DNA from: Raffaelea ambrosiae
Lineage: Eukaryota; Ascomycota; Sordariomycetes; Ophiostomatales; Ophiostomataceae
Direction of reading: 5' to 3'
Assembly (NCBI GenBank): GCA_002778195.1
Contig: PCDI01000001.1
Coordinates: forward strand, 930,001-994,000
Length of the DNA stretch: 64,000 nucleotides
Positions 45,832-58,362 of this stretch are shown piece after piece. The first letter of the stretch is position 1; each line of letters starts with the position of its first letter. A program made the position numbers and the translations under genes. A model generated the notes under the pieces. The model searched no databases. It had not been told where the DNA came from and saw nothing but the letters and a program-made list of their open reading frames with translations.

Positions 45832-45858
<27 letters not shown>
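45832..45858. repeat. (TG)13 microsatellite
   Basis: 27 nt of uninterrupted TG/GT, 70 bp upstream of the FSH1 start codon and so within its likely promoter or leader. Confidence 0.9.
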
Positions 45859-48338
45859 CCTGCTTCTGTTGTTGGCAACCAACGTGTTGTCTCGGCAAGT
45901 GCAAGCTGGGCAGTTATGCATAAGACCAGTATCTACAAGATCAGGGCAACAAAGGACCGGTTTTGGAAACGGAAGGCTGCCAAAATAAGCTAGAAAATCA
46001 TGCTGAGGAGACACGAAAAGGAGGCCGTATGCCACATGTCGAGCCGACTGTTCCAATAAATTAAGATTGGACGTGTATTTGGCTTTCATTAGGTGGATGG
46101 CAAACAGAGATCACGCTGCTTTGAAGAGCCAGGCAACAAGACAAAAAAAAGAGCAGAGACATTGACCGGTAGCCGACAAAAGGTACGCCCCAACGATCTA
46201 ACCGACATGACGTCTCGTTTGGGGTATTGGTTATCTTCCTGTTGGACGCTTGTGGCGTGTCCACCAGAGTCGAGACTGTATACGCAGTGCTCGTTTCGGG
46301 ACGACGCTCCGGCGAGTGTACAAAGAACAGCAAACCCTACAAAGTAGATACGATTCCGAGTGGCATAAACCAAGAGATAAGCGTCACTACCAGCAACGTT
46401 CTCGATTCGAACAAAAAGCAGCCGAGTGCCAGAACTGCTCGACATTGGGCAATCGACTCACTGGAAGTACGTTTTGGATAAATCAAGCTGTGAGCAATCT
46501 GGTAGAATGGCCAGGAAGCAGCAGAACACAGCAGGTCTTCAAAAGCTGCGCCGGCTCAAGAGCTGGCTCGTGATCGTTCTGGACTCCTTCCGCGCTATAT
46601 CATAAGAAACAACTATTTTTGGACATCCCTTGCGAACAGCGAACAGAGTGGTGGATACCGTTTCTAGAAAAAAACAAAACGAAAAAGGGAAAAAAAAAAA
46701 AAAAGTGCCACGGCGGGCCAGCAAGCGAACCGAGCCTGTAGTTCCTGCATGCCGACATATGCCAAGGGATCAACAAGCTCGCATGGGTCGAGTACCGTGC
46801 TGCGTGGGGGATGAAACCAGACAAGGTCACAGACGAGGCCACGCCAACAAGGAAAACAACCGAAACAGTCCTCTCGCCATGTAACGGGCCGCAGGTGGTG
46901 CCGGTCGGTCCAACGGAGGTGTCAATTTTCCGACCGGACTCCCCGATGGCGTCGTCTGCTACCCGTTTGTCAACTATGCTTTTTTCCCCTTTTTGTAACG
47001 CGTTGTCTTCCAATATTAGCAGGAGATCACCTCACAAGGAGCCTCCAATATCTGGACTCCTCTCTTCAGCTGCTGTGATGGCGACAGGGGACTGGACGCA
47101 ACTCTTCATTTGCGGCTAAACAGACAGGAAGGTGACGCTGGTCAAGGGGTGTAGATAGGAAGAAGAGAAGAACCGAAGAAGACAAGAGGCCTCACGAGTG
47201 TCTGCGCTGTCCTCGCCATTCGGATACCAGCTTTCGCCTAGCGCAACTCCCGAGCCACATGCCGCCATAGAGGGGGGGGGTCTGGCTCGTTTGATTGATG
47301 TCGTTTATCGTCCTTTCTTCCGGCGAGGTACCAAGAACAGCCGACAGCTAGCTATCGATAAGCTGGCCAGAGGGACAAGAGCACAAGGCTGTAACGAGCC
47401 AATTAGCCGTGGCTTCCTTTCACGGAACAACCGGGCTTCCACGGTCGTTCTTGCCATTTGCTTCTTCCACCCCGCCGTGTCTGGAAAGAACGACCCCATC
47501 TTCCGTCCCTTCCTTGTCGTATCCTTTCCTATGCAAACGCATACGCAGGGTGTACATTGAGAGGCCAATCCGCGATTGTCACCAACCTCGTTCAAACCAC
47601 ACCCCTTTCGATGCGCGTGTCTCGAGCTCTCGGCGCCCCCAACCCACACCCCCCCCCCACACCCCTCTTGCCCTTGCAGAAGATCACTTGTCTTGGGGTC
47701 CACTCTCATCTTGAGCCCCTGCAACCCATCTGTGGGAGCTCGGACTGGATTAACACATTGGGGCGAAGCTGTTCCTGGATGGAGATGAATTCACGCTCGA
47801 TGTACTCTTGTCTTTCACAAAGGCCTTTTGCTTCTCACCACTACTGTTTAACCCCCCTCAACGAGCCCCACACACCCTCCGCGAGGCTTCGTTGTCCCCG
47901 GCGGCCATCTGTAACAATGAACACGTCTCTGGGGTATTCTCACACAGCCAAAATACCATTTTCCTCCTGCTTTCTAGAAGCTTTTCCGGGCTCCGAGATG
48001 GCCTATTTCGTACCGTCAAAGCTCTACCCTATCAATAGCCCACGAAGCTATGGCAGTACCGTTTCTTTTTTTCCCTCGCAGCCATATCGTGCCCGGTCAA
48101 ATTGGGGCGACACATCATGTCAACGGAAATCGCCTTTTCTATCTATGGAAACACCAATTTACTGTCTACAGTGACTGGCCCACAGATTGTCAGGTTTGGT
48201 ATAGTGCTCTCATATCCGCCTCCAACGAGATGGCTGGAGATGGTGGCAAACGACACCAGGGGCAAAGGCCTAGACTGGCGATCGAAGCTGCTGGACCTGC
48301 CGTGCTGATAACAAGCTGGATAGCAAGATCGCGACCAA

Positions 48339-48357
48339 GGGGGGGGGGGGGGGGGGG
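48339..48357. repeat. 19-nt G homopolymer
   Basis: An uninterrupted G19 in the FSH1/PKS intergenic region, 646 bp before the PKS ATG. Confidence 0.85.
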
Positions 48358-49003
48358 TCGTCCGCAAGAAGAAACAAGATGAGGGGCGGCAGGACAAGTA
48401 CGCAAACGAAACTGTCTTTGATTTCCGTCATTTGTTCGTCTGAACTGCTTGTGGACCTCGTCAACCGTCGTGTATGATTCAGGGCAGCCTAACCGAGCCA
48501 GAAAGACCGTTCAAACTCTACCGATTGCACCGTCGGCACTGCAGATGTGGCCCGTCCATCGGGAGGGGGTCTGGATTGGGGCTGCCATAGACCCTGGCTA
48601 TTCTCTCTGCCCACGAGAGACCACATCGAGGCAGACATATAAGATGGCAAGTAAGTCCGGCTACCGGAACCAAGACCTGCTCGACCTCTGCTTCGACAGG
48701 TGCAACAAGGCAAAGACAAAAACAGGCCAAGTCCTTTATGAAGTGCTGCATTACACCAGACACAATACATCGCCTGTGTCTCCTTGTTCTTTGTCTTGGC
48801 CGGCCCGTTTCTCTTTCTCTCCTGTGCCAATACATAACCTGAATCATCCGCCTGCCAAGTTGGCTGGTCCATGACGAGCAGGAAAGAGAACGCCCGAAAC
48901 CAATGCCCGTGTTTCATTGATTCCTTGTTTCATCCATTGTTTTGTTTCTTGCCTACAGTCTGTTTGATTTCAATTCCACTTCCCTTTGCGGCACTCATTG
49001 GCC

Positions 49004-52000
49004 ATGGCGCCAATTGCCATCACGCCTGATCCTTCGTCCTCGAGCCCTTCGGGCGACAGTGACAACGGCTACTTCCCACCAAATGGACACTATGTGAACG
49101 GCCACAGCAACGGCACCACTGGCTTTGCCAATGGGAATGGCCTCGGCCTGGGCCAGGATGGCATTGGCCAGACGCCCAGAAATAAACAGCCACCGATTGC
49201 GATTGTTGGCATGGCTTGCCGCATGCCCGGCGACGTCTCCAGCCCGGCCGAGTTTTGGGAACTTCTCTCGCGCTCCCGTACCGGGTTCTCAGAAGTGCCC
49301 AAGGAGCGCTTCAATGCCGACACGTTCTATCATCCGAACGCAGGAAAGGGCGGCAGCTTCAACGCCGTCGGCGGCAACTTCCTGTCCTGCGACCTGCAGT
49401 CGTTTGATGCGCCTTTTTTCGGGCTGACCGAAAAGGAGGCCATTTCTATGGACCCCCAGCAACGACTCCTGCTGGAGTGCACATTTGAAGCCCTCGAAAA
49501 TGCCGGCATCCCAAAGCAACAGATTGTGGGCAAGGACATCGGTGTCTTTGTTGGCGGCTCGTTCCCCGAGTACGAGTCCCATCTGTTCCGCGACAGCGAC
49601 ACCATTCCGATGCACCAAGCCACAGGTGAGATACAAACTGAACACGGGGAACCCTGGGCTTGGGTCAGAAACTAACTACTGCTTCCAGGCTGCGCTTATG
49701 CCATGCAGTCCAACAGAATTTCCCACTTCTTCGACCTGAAGGGACCCAGCTTCACATCTGACACGGCCTGCTCGTCGAGCATGGTAGCCATGCATTTGGC
49801 ATGCCAGAGCCTCCGTCTCGGTGAATCTAGCGTGGCCATTGTCGGCGGATGCCACTTGAACATGCTGCCAGAATTCTGGATCTCCTTCTCCAGCTGCCGC
49901 CTGCTGTCCGACTCGGGCCGTTCGATTGCCTTTGACGAGCGTGGAACGGGATTTGGGCGAGGAGAAGGCTGCGGCTTGCTGATCCTGAAGCCGCTGGACC
50001 AGGCTCTGAGAGACAACGACCCCGTTCGCGCTGTGATTGTCGGCTCTGGCCTGAACCAGGATGGCAAGACGCCTGGTATCACTATGCCTTGTGGAGACTC
50101 CCAGGGTAAGTCTGGCCCCATGCTCCCAAGCACTCTCCCAAGACAGAATAACCCAGGCTAACAAATTTTCGAAAGAATCCCTCATGCGACAGGTATACCA
50201 CAATGCCGGCATTGATCCCAAGGACTGCGGCTTCGTCGAGGCTCACGGCACCGGAACCAAGGTGGGCGACCCCATCGAGGCCACGGCCATTCACAACGCC
50301 CTCGGCCAAGGCCGCACAGCTCGGGATCCGCTGTACGTAGGGTCCGTCAAGTCCAACATCGGCCACCTGGAGGCCGCATCTGGCATTGCCGGCGTGATCA
50401 AAGCAGCTCTCATGCTGGAGCGCGGCTTCATTCTTCCCAACCACGACTTCAAGGTGCCAAACCCGAAGATCCCGTGGAAAGAATGGAGCATGAAGGTGCC
50501 CATCAACCAGCGGCCATGGCCCCGTGGAAAGAAGTACATTAGCGTCAACAACTTTGGATTCGGCGGCACCAATGGCCACGTCGTGCTGGAGGCCCCGCCG
50601 TTCAAGTCCAAGCCCAGCTTCGAGCAAGACCTGTCTTTCGAGCGCGAAAAGGAGCGGAAGCTCTTTGTCTTCACGGCCAATGACAAGGCCTCTCTGGCCT
50701 CCGTCATGAAGAACACTGTCATTTATCTGGAGCAGCGCCCCGAGATCTTCCAGATGGATCTCATGAACAACGTGGCCTACACGCTTGGACAGCGCCGCTC
50801 TCACCTGCAGTGGCGAGCCGCCATCTCCGCCAAGGACTCGTTTGAGCTGGTGGAGGCCATCAACGGCGAGAAGACGCAGCCTGGCAAGGAGGTCGAGCCC
50901 CTGCGGATTGGCTTCGTCTTCACGGGCCAGGGTGCCCAGTGGTGGGCCATGGGCCGCGAGCTCTACGAACAGTACCCCGTCTTCACCAGCGCCATCGACC
51001 ACGCAGACCGTTGCTTGGCCGCGCTCGGCGCCGACTGGTCCCTTGTGGAGGAGCTCGGCCGCGATGCAAAGACAACCCGCGTCAACGAGGCACACATCAG
51101 CCAGCCCTCGTGCACGGCCATTCAGCTGGCGCTGACAGACCTTCTGGCGAGCTGGGGTGTGCGTCCCGTGGCCGTGGCGGGCCATTCCAGTGGTGAGATT
51201 GGCGCTGCCTACGCGGCCGGCATCATCAACTTTGAATCTGCCGTGTCCATCGCCTACCACCGCGGCCGTCTGGTCCCGATCCTGAAGCAGCGGTTCCCCA
51301 AGCTGCAGGGCCGCATGATGGCCGTCGGCGGCAGCAAGGAGGAGTTCCAGCCGCTGATTGACGGTCTCCACGAAAAAGAGGCCCGCATTGCCTGCTACAA
51401 CAGCCCGTCCAGTCTGACGATTTCCGGCGACGAGCCAGCCCTGGCCGAGCTGGAGAAGATCTGCGAAGAGCGCAGCCTGTTCAACCGCCGCCTTGTCATC
51501 GACACCGCGTACCATTCCCACCACATGAATCTGGTGGCCAAGGAGTACCGCGCCAGCCTCTTGAAGCTGAAGGCCCCCGCAAAGTCGGACGTGCGGTTCC
51601 ACTCGTCGCTCAGGGGCCACCTCGTCGACTCTGCCGAGCTGCAGTCGCAGTACTGGGTGGACAACCTCACATGCCCTGTGCGCTTTGACGAAGCGCTGCA
51701 GACCATGCTCGAGCCAGTGGGCGAGCACCGCACCGGCGTCAACATGCTCATTGAGCTGGGTCCCCACTCTGGCATGCAAGGTCCGATCAAGCAGACCCTC
51801 AAGGCTGTCGGCGGCCCGGCGGCCAAGATCCCCTACGCCTCTGCCTTGATTCGCAAGAAGGATGCCGTGGAGACCGCCATGGACATGGCCTCGGCCCTGT
51901 TTACGCGGGGCCTCACCCTGGACTTTGAGGCGATCAACTTCCCCAAGGCCAGAACAGCCACAAAGCAGCCGATGCTTCTCACCGATCTGCCGCGGTACCC

Positions 52001-54536
52001 CTGGAACTACTCCAAGAAGTACTGGCAGGAATCTCGCACGACGCACAAGCACAAGCATCGCGAGGGCAAGCGCAGCGATATTCTCGGCGTGGAGGCCATC
52101 TACTCGAGCGATCTGGAGCCTACATGGCGCAACATTGTGCGGCTGGACGACATTCCGTGGCTGCGCCATCACCGCATCCAGTCACTCAACATATTCCCCC
52201 TCTCGGCTTTTCTTGTGATGGCTCTCGAGGCGGCTGGCCAGCGCGCCATCGCCCAGAGCCGCCCGGTTGACGCGTTCGAGCTGCGCGGTGTGTCTGTGGT
52301 GAAGCCGCTGGTGATTCCCGACGAAGACATTGAGATGACCATCACTCTGCGGCCACACCAGGAAGGCAGCACTGTCCTTCCCGAATCATCCATGGAAGGC
52401 GGCTACGAAGAGTTCCGCATCTCTTCGTTCACTCATGCCAAGGGCTGGACAGAGCACTGCGTCGGCCTCATTGGCACCAAGACCTCGGAGGAGCAGACCA
52501 ACGAGGTCGATGGCGCCAGCCGCGCAGCCGCTGTGGAAGCAGCGGTCCGGTCGGCCAAGCTCGCAGTGGGCGATGGCAGCGTCTCCGTCTCCAGCACCAA
52601 GCTGTACGATGCTCTGAATGAGCTCGAGGTGGCTTTCGGGCCAGCCTTCCAGGGCGTCGAGAACTGCCGCAGCACAGACAGCGCTTCTTCAGCCGATATC
52701 GCCGTCCTGGATATCGCCAAGGAGATGCCCAGCGGCTATTTGGCCAGTCCTTCGCTGCACCCGGCTTTCCTCGAGTCCTTGATCGAGCTCTACTGGCCCA
52801 TTCTGGGTGCGGGTCGCTCCAGCGTGCGGAACATCTACCTGCCGTCTTCTCTGGACAGGCTCACGGTGTCGACTCGTGCCATTGCGCTCTCTCACCAGCC
52901 CGGGAATCTCCTCAGCGCCTACTGCACCGCCGAGGGCCTGGGCCAAGCGGTTGCGTCTGAAAAGGCAGCCCAGGTCACGGTCTTTGCCACGGCTGACCGT
53001 GACTCCAACGATGCGCTCATCACCATGGAGAATCTCACCATTTCGCCGATGATCGACAACCAGGGGGATGCCTCGGCTGCCAATAGCGGTGCTCGTGAGC
53101 TCTGCTACAAGCTAGAATGGGAGCCAGCCCTAGAGCCCGTTTCCGACGGCCATGTCAATGGCGAGAAGAAAGCTGGCTTCCCCGATGCCCACGTTGCCAT
53201 TGTCCACGAAGACAGCAACTTCCAGAACCTGGTGGCCATGGGTCTGGCCGCACAGATTGAAAAGGCCACCGGTCGCATGCCCGAGACGGGCTCGCTCCAC
53301 AGCCTGGATGTGGCCGGCAAGGTCTGCATATTCCTCTCGGAGCTGCACCGGCCCCTACTAGCCACGATGAACGAATCCGAGTTCAACGAGTTGCGATCTA
53401 TGCTCACGGCCGTGGAGGGCTGTCTGTGGGTCGTCCGCGGTGCCTACGACAAGTCCAGCAACCCCGATGCCAATATGGTGCTGGGCGTGAGCCGCACCAT
53501 CCGGTCTGAGACGGCGATGAAGTTTGCTACTCTGGATCTGGATGCCGAGCAGCCACTGTCCGAGGACGACACAACCGCGGCCGTGCTCCGCGTCTACGAG
53601 GCCGCCTTTGGAACCAGTGCATCGAACACGAGCGAGCTCGAGTTTTCTGAACGCGATGGCTCCTTCTTCACGCCACGCATCGTCAACGACGCCGAGATGA
53701 ACGACTACGTGCATCGCCAAACCAACCCGCTGGTTGTTGAGCCGACAGCGTTTGGAGCCAACGGACGCCATCTGACGTTGACACTCGCTCGTCCTGGTGC
53801 CTTGGACAGCGCCCAATTCGTCGACGACAGCGTTGCCGGCACAGCACTCGCTGCCGATGAGATTGAGTTGGCAGTCAAAGCCATTGGCGTCAATGCTCAC
53901 GACCTGAGCGTGGCCTCCAAGAGCCGGGCCTCTGCTGCTGTCATCGGGTACGAGTGTAGCGGTATCGTCCGGGCTGTCGGTCCTGCTGTTGCGAATGGCA
54001 TCCGCGTTGGTGATCGAGTGGCAGCACTGACGCCGTCCAACGGGTCCTTCTCGACCCTGGCACGCACCAATGCGGGCTTTGTCTTCAAGCTGCCGGCGTC
54101 CATCACGTTCGAGGCCGGCGCTGCTATGCCTCTGGCCTTTGTCACTGCCTACCGCAGCCTCGTCGAGCTCGGCCGCCTTGCTGAGGACGAGACCGTGCTG
54201 ATTCATGCCGCGTCGGGTGCTGTCGGACAAGCAGCGATCTGCCTGGCTCAGATGATTGGCGCTGAGGTGTTTGTCACAGTCAGCACAGCCGAGAAGAAGG
54301 CTCTGCTGATGGAGGAGTACAACCTGCCCGAGGACCACGTCTTCTACAGCCGTGACACATCGTTTGGACCGGCTGTGCGGCAGGCCACGGCTGGCCATGG
54401 TGTCGACGTGGTACTGAGCTCCCTTGTCGCCACGGGCGCAGTGCGCGAGTCGTGGGCTTCGCTGAACAAGTTCGGTCGCTTCCTAGACATTGCACAGCGT
54501 GATGGTGCTGGGCACGGAAGCTCGGCAGCATCAGCA

Positions 54537-54568
<32 letters not shown>

Positions 54569-56045
54569 TCAACGCCTGCTCGACATGGGACAGGCAGCCG
54601 ACGGCCATGGCAGCAACGCTAGCTACATTGCGGTGGACGTGTTCGCGCTGACCTCGGAGCGGCCCAAGGTTGTACGACGGCTGGTGGCAGATGTGTCCAG
54701 CCTGCTCAAGTATGGAAAGATTCGGCCGGCCCTGCCTCTGACCGTGTTCCCGATCTCAGACATGGAGGGGGCGCTCAAGGCTGCTGTGGGAACCAATACG
54801 GGGAGCAGTGGCGCCACCCGTGCAGCTGGGAAATTGGTGGTGGTACCGCATGCAGACGATATTGTTCGTGCGACACCAGCGCAGAACCAGCTGGCCGACC
54901 TGCTGCGGCCCGACGCTACGTACATCCTGGTCGGTGGCACGGGCGGTCTGGGCCGCAGCATGGCGCGCTGGATGGCGGACAAGGGTGCCCGGCACATTGT
55001 GCTGGTGTCGCGGACAGGGTCGGCAACGGGTATCGTGAAGGCGCTGATCGACGACCTTGCAGCACAATCGGGCGCGGAGGTGGTTGTACGGCAGTGCAAT
55101 GTGGTGGACCGCGACTCGGTGGATGACCTGTTGTCAAATGGCCTGATCGGGCTGCCCCCTGTGCGAGGCATCGTGCATGGAACCATGGTTCTGCGGGATG
55201 TCCTCTTTGAGAAGATGACCTACGCGGACTATGCGGCTGTGATCGAGGGCAAGGTGCGCGGCGGCTGGAACTTCCACCGGGCGCTCGAGAACACGCCCCT
55301 CGACTTCTTTGTGGCCATCTCGTCGGCGGCCGGCGCGGTGGGCAACCGTGGCCAGGCGGCGTATGCCGCGGCCAACTGTTTTCTGAATGCGCTCGTGCAG
55401 CACCGCCGCGCCGAGGGCCTGCCTGCGGCCTCCCTGGACCTGACCATGGTCTCCGACTCTGGCTACCTGGCCCACGACGCCGCGAAGATGGCCGAGGTGG
55501 CGCGCAACCTGGGCAGCGACAGCATCTGCGAGGCCGAGGTCCTGGCTCTGCTGGGCGCGGCTATCAGCGGTCGCATGGAGGAGACCTGCCAGGGCCACAC
55601 CATTACCGGCATGCGGATCACGCCGTCCATGCAGCCCTTCTGGACGCCCGACGCCAAGTTCAAGCACCTGCGTCTGGCCATGGAGGAGCAGGCCGCGGCC
55701 GAGGCGGCCGCTGCTGGCCTGGATGGGAGTGGTGGCGCTGCCGCCGCTGTCTCGTTCCATGTCATGCTCAAGAGCGCGCCGTCTCTGGCCGAGGCCGAGG
55801 AGGCCGTCTGCGCGGGTCTGGTGGACAAGATTGCCGCGGTGTTGATGCTGGAGCCCGAGGACATGGACGTGACGCGCTCGCTCTCGCACTACCCGCTGGA
55901 CTCGCTGGTGGCAATTGAGATCCGCAATTTCATCACGCGCGAGTTCGAGGCCAACATGCAGGTGCTGGAGCTGCTGTCGTCGGGCTCGATCCAGACCCTG
56001 TCCAAGGCCGTGTGCGCCAAGAGCAAGCTGGTTTCATTTGCATGA
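49004..56045 (+). CDS. Highly reducing type I polyketide synthase (KS-AT-DH-ER-KR-ACP)
   Basis: Exons 49004-49625, 49689-50105 and 50176-56045 give 2302 residues. The ATG at 49004 is first in frame. KS: DTACSSS with Cys235, His370 in EAHGTGT, His410 in NIGH. AT: GHSSG with Ser684. DH: His1012 in LRHHRIQSLNIFP, but the usual catalytic Asp of the HPxxLD motif is Glu1213 (HPAFLESLIE). ER: HAASGAVGQAA near 1690, followed by a Ser-rich insertion. KR: GGTGGLGRSMA, SSAAGAVGN, Tyr2076 and Asn2080. ACP: YPLDSLVAIE with Ser2256 for the phosphopantetheine arm. There is no methyltransferase motif between DH and ER and no thioesterase or reductase after the ACP. It makes a reduced, unbranched polyketide chain of unknown length; release is presumably by a separate enzyme, perhaps the nearby FSH1 hydrolase. 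Confidence 0.95.
54537..54566 (+). repeat. (TCG)10 microsatellite coding polyserine in the PKS ER domain
   Basis: Ten in-frame TCG codons, flanked by more Ser/Ala/Gly, in the segment after GRFLDIAQRDG of the ER. Related synthases have only a short loop there. Confidence 0.85.
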
Positions 56046-57347
56046 GGGGGGCAAGAGGGAACAATTGTCTGCCTGCCGGTGGGATGTGCGTGATCGTCGC
56101 GAGATCGTTTGTTTGGGACTCTATTTTTTTCCTTTTTTTTTTCGTCCTTGGTTCAAATATTTGGTTCTCTTTGTTTTGCCTGTTTATGTGTTTGATCTGT
56201 TTGATCCGTTTGATCTTTTTCGATTCTCTTTGGCTTACCGAACTTTTGAAGTCGCTCCGTTTTCTTTTCTTTCTTTTTCTTGTTCTTCTTGCTTTACTGC
56301 CCGTTTGCGATTCCGTTTTTTATTGCATTTCTGTATAGAATCCGTTTGTTGATGCCAACATATCTGTCTTGTGTTTCTGTAGGATATATATTATCAAGCA
56401 TCATTTTTTTTTTCCTTTTTGCTCTCTTTTTTTGTTTCGACAAATTATTAGTTTTAAGTTTCTATTTATTTTATAGTTTCTCTAATTGCCTTGTTCTAAG
56501 TTGCTGTTTGCTGTTGTTGCTGAATCGAGTCCGTAGCATTTACTTCCATGCTACTGAACAGTGATTCTCTGTGGAAAGTGCCTTCTCCAACACCGGGCTG
56601 TGTTCTCAATAGGGTTCCAGTTCACGCAGTAAAATCGCCAAAACATTTGAGTTTCAAAAACAAGTCACCAAAATCAAGTTGCACCAGAATCAAAGTCTCA
56701 CCGAAATCAAATTCGCACACGCAATATGCACACAAAAGCACAAAAGCACAAAAGCACAGAAGCACAAAAGACACTTGGTTGTAAAGGGGGAGAAAAAACA
56801 GATAATCGTGTTGCTATATGGGAATTCAATTTGCCAATCTGCCAATCATTATTTTCCTTTGCTTGAATTTGCCTTGCTTGTTCAGTTGTGTCCCAGGGTT
56901 GCGGTCCTTTTCCCTTCCTGGGCGCCGATGGGGAAGGGCAGCCATCGCCAGGATCACAGAGGAAGAGACTTCAATTTCTTGAAACTCAACGACGGATAAA
57001 TATTTCTTTGGGGCCAGAAAAAAATAGTCTATCCGCGCAAAATACAAACAAGGTTTTTTTTCTTGGGGAAGATGGAGGGCGAGAATAAATGAGAAGAGGA
57101 AAAAAAAAAGCAGTCGAGAAAAATAAATATCAAAAGAGACTTTCGAGGTTGGTGGTTTCCAAGCTGCTGTTGCTGTTACGCAAGCAGAGGAAAAAAGAGA
57201 ATTGACAAAAGAGCCTTCCGAACACACGATTCAACTCGCAAGAGAGGAGGAAACTCGAGAAAGAAAATCGTGGTTCACAAGGGCGAAGCGGCGAGGCTTT
57301 TCAGGGGGTGTTTATACCCTCTGAGAGAGCGCGTCATTTGCTCGCGC
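56046..57347. other. Intergenic, PKS 3' flank, AT-rich
   Basis: No gene. T-rich to about 56500, then two tandem arrays. About 56652-56710 has CACC(A/G)AAATCAA-type units of 17-19 bp, and 56729-56771 has CACAAAAG units of 8 bp. The right end is the 3' side of the minus-strand small gene. Confidence 0.6.
56729..56771. repeat. CACAAAAG tandem repeat
   Basis: About five 8-bp units, one carrying an A-to-G change. Confidence 0.8.
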
Positions 57348-57738
57348 TTAGTACAGTCCGACAAGGATGTCACCACGGACGCGGGCGGTCAGGTGGACCT
57401 CAGCCTCGAGGTCGAGCTTGATGCCGACCATGAGGGCGGCGTCCTTGAGCTTGCCCTGGTTGTCGATGGGGCCCTTGAGCAGGTTGCCGACGAGGCCGTT
57501 CGGCTGGCCCGAGAGGTTGGGCATGGAGACGGGAAGGCCGGGGCCACCGAGGGCGCGGGACGGGCCGGGCTGGGACGCAACGTACGGCGACGAATCAGCG
57601 GCGGAGGTGTTCATGGTCTTGGCGGAGCTGGTGAGGGTGTTAGCAGGAGCCGTTGTTATTGGGCAGCCGCCGGGACAGCGGTGACAGGTCACAAAAAAGC
57701 GGCCAAGGGGAATTGGGGGGGTGCCCTTACGAAGACAT
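57348..57738 (-). CDS. Small protein of unknown function (95 aa)
   Basis: Two exons on the minus strand, 57738-57731 (8 nt) and 57627-57348, are joined over a 103-bp intron with donor GTAAGG, branch GCTAAC and acceptor CACCAG. The product begins MSSSAKTMNTSAADSSPYV. It then has a Gly/Pro/Asn-rich centre (LPVSMPNLSGQPNGLVGNLL) and a hydrophobic/acidic C-terminal half (LDLEAEVHLTARVRGDILVG) with beta-strand character. No signal peptide or membrane span. The splice is convincing because the only ATG of the upstream frame falls 8 nt before the donor. I do not recognise the family. A longer form starting in an upstream exon is possible, because the frame is open for about 620 bp before this ATG. 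Confidence 0.6.
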
Positions 57739-58362
57739 TTTTGGAGAATTGGCGTGAGTATTATTGGAGCTGTGGGTGACGGGTCGTTTGTTATTGTCGG
57801 ACTTCAACAGCAGGAGAGGCTTGAGGTCCGGGGGAGAAGAAGTAGACGACGAGGTCGAAGCAGAGGTGGGCGAGGGCAGGTTTTCAAGCGAAGGCTTGTA
57901 GGTGTGCCGACGAGAGAGTTGGGGGGAAGGAGGGAGGGTGGAGGCAGCAGTGGAAGTGGCAGGAGGAGTGGTGCTACTGGCAAGAGCAGCAGAGAGGGCA
58001 GACGAGGCAGCAAGGGCAGCAGCAGAACGATCGCTCAGCGACTTGGGGCGGGAGGGGTTGGATTTGGAGGAGACGGGGGAGGTGGCAGAGGCAGCAGAGG
58101 TGTGTTCTTTGTGATTGGAGGAGGACGATCCGCTATTAAAGGACGGGTCGGTCGAGATCTTGATGGGGAACCGAAGGGTGGAAGACCTACGGATGTGTGT
58201 TCTGGTGGGAGAGGTGGAGGTAGCCGGGGCTTCAGGAGAGACCGGGCGTTTGGTGGTGGTGGTAGCTGAGGAAGAAGAAGTTTCCTTGGGAGCTGCTGCT
58301 GAAGACGTCGAGGTAGACGACCGGGACGACGTGGTGACTGACAAGTTGGAAGATATACCCTA
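57739..58362 (-). other. Long open frame continuous with exon 1 of the small gene
   Basis: On the minus strand about 208 Ser/Thr/Pro-rich codons run without stop into the ATG at 57738, beginning right after a TAG at 58363-58365. That TAG could itself be part of a 3' splice site (GTGCTAG followed by GGTATATC). There is no ATG in the stretch. It is either 5' leader that happens to be open, or the N-terminal part of a longer protein with an unseen first exon. Confidence 0.35.

Larger units (their letters stand above)
45763..49003. other. Divergent intergenic region, FSH1 hydrolase / HR-PKS
   Basis: 3.2 kb with no recognised gene. The longest open frame (47458-48174 +, 238 codons) has no family resemblance. 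The region contains the (TG)n tract and the G19 run listed below, and must carry the promoters of both flanking genes. No cluster transcription factor is seen. Confidence 0.5.

Noticed and set aside
47458..48174. 238-codon frame between FSH1 and PKS
   Set aside because: No family resemblance, Ser/Pro/Leu-rich, poor start; probably chance in C-rich DNA.
50106..50161. Earlier acceptor CCCAG for PKS intron 2 (ending at 50157)
   Set aside because: Joining there gives a stop codon at once (GGC TAA). The acceptor at 50174-50175 restores GDSQESLMRQVY, and the GCTAAC in between is its branch site.
50082..52172. 696-codon antisense frame over the PKS
   Set aside because: Shadow of the KS/AT coding region.
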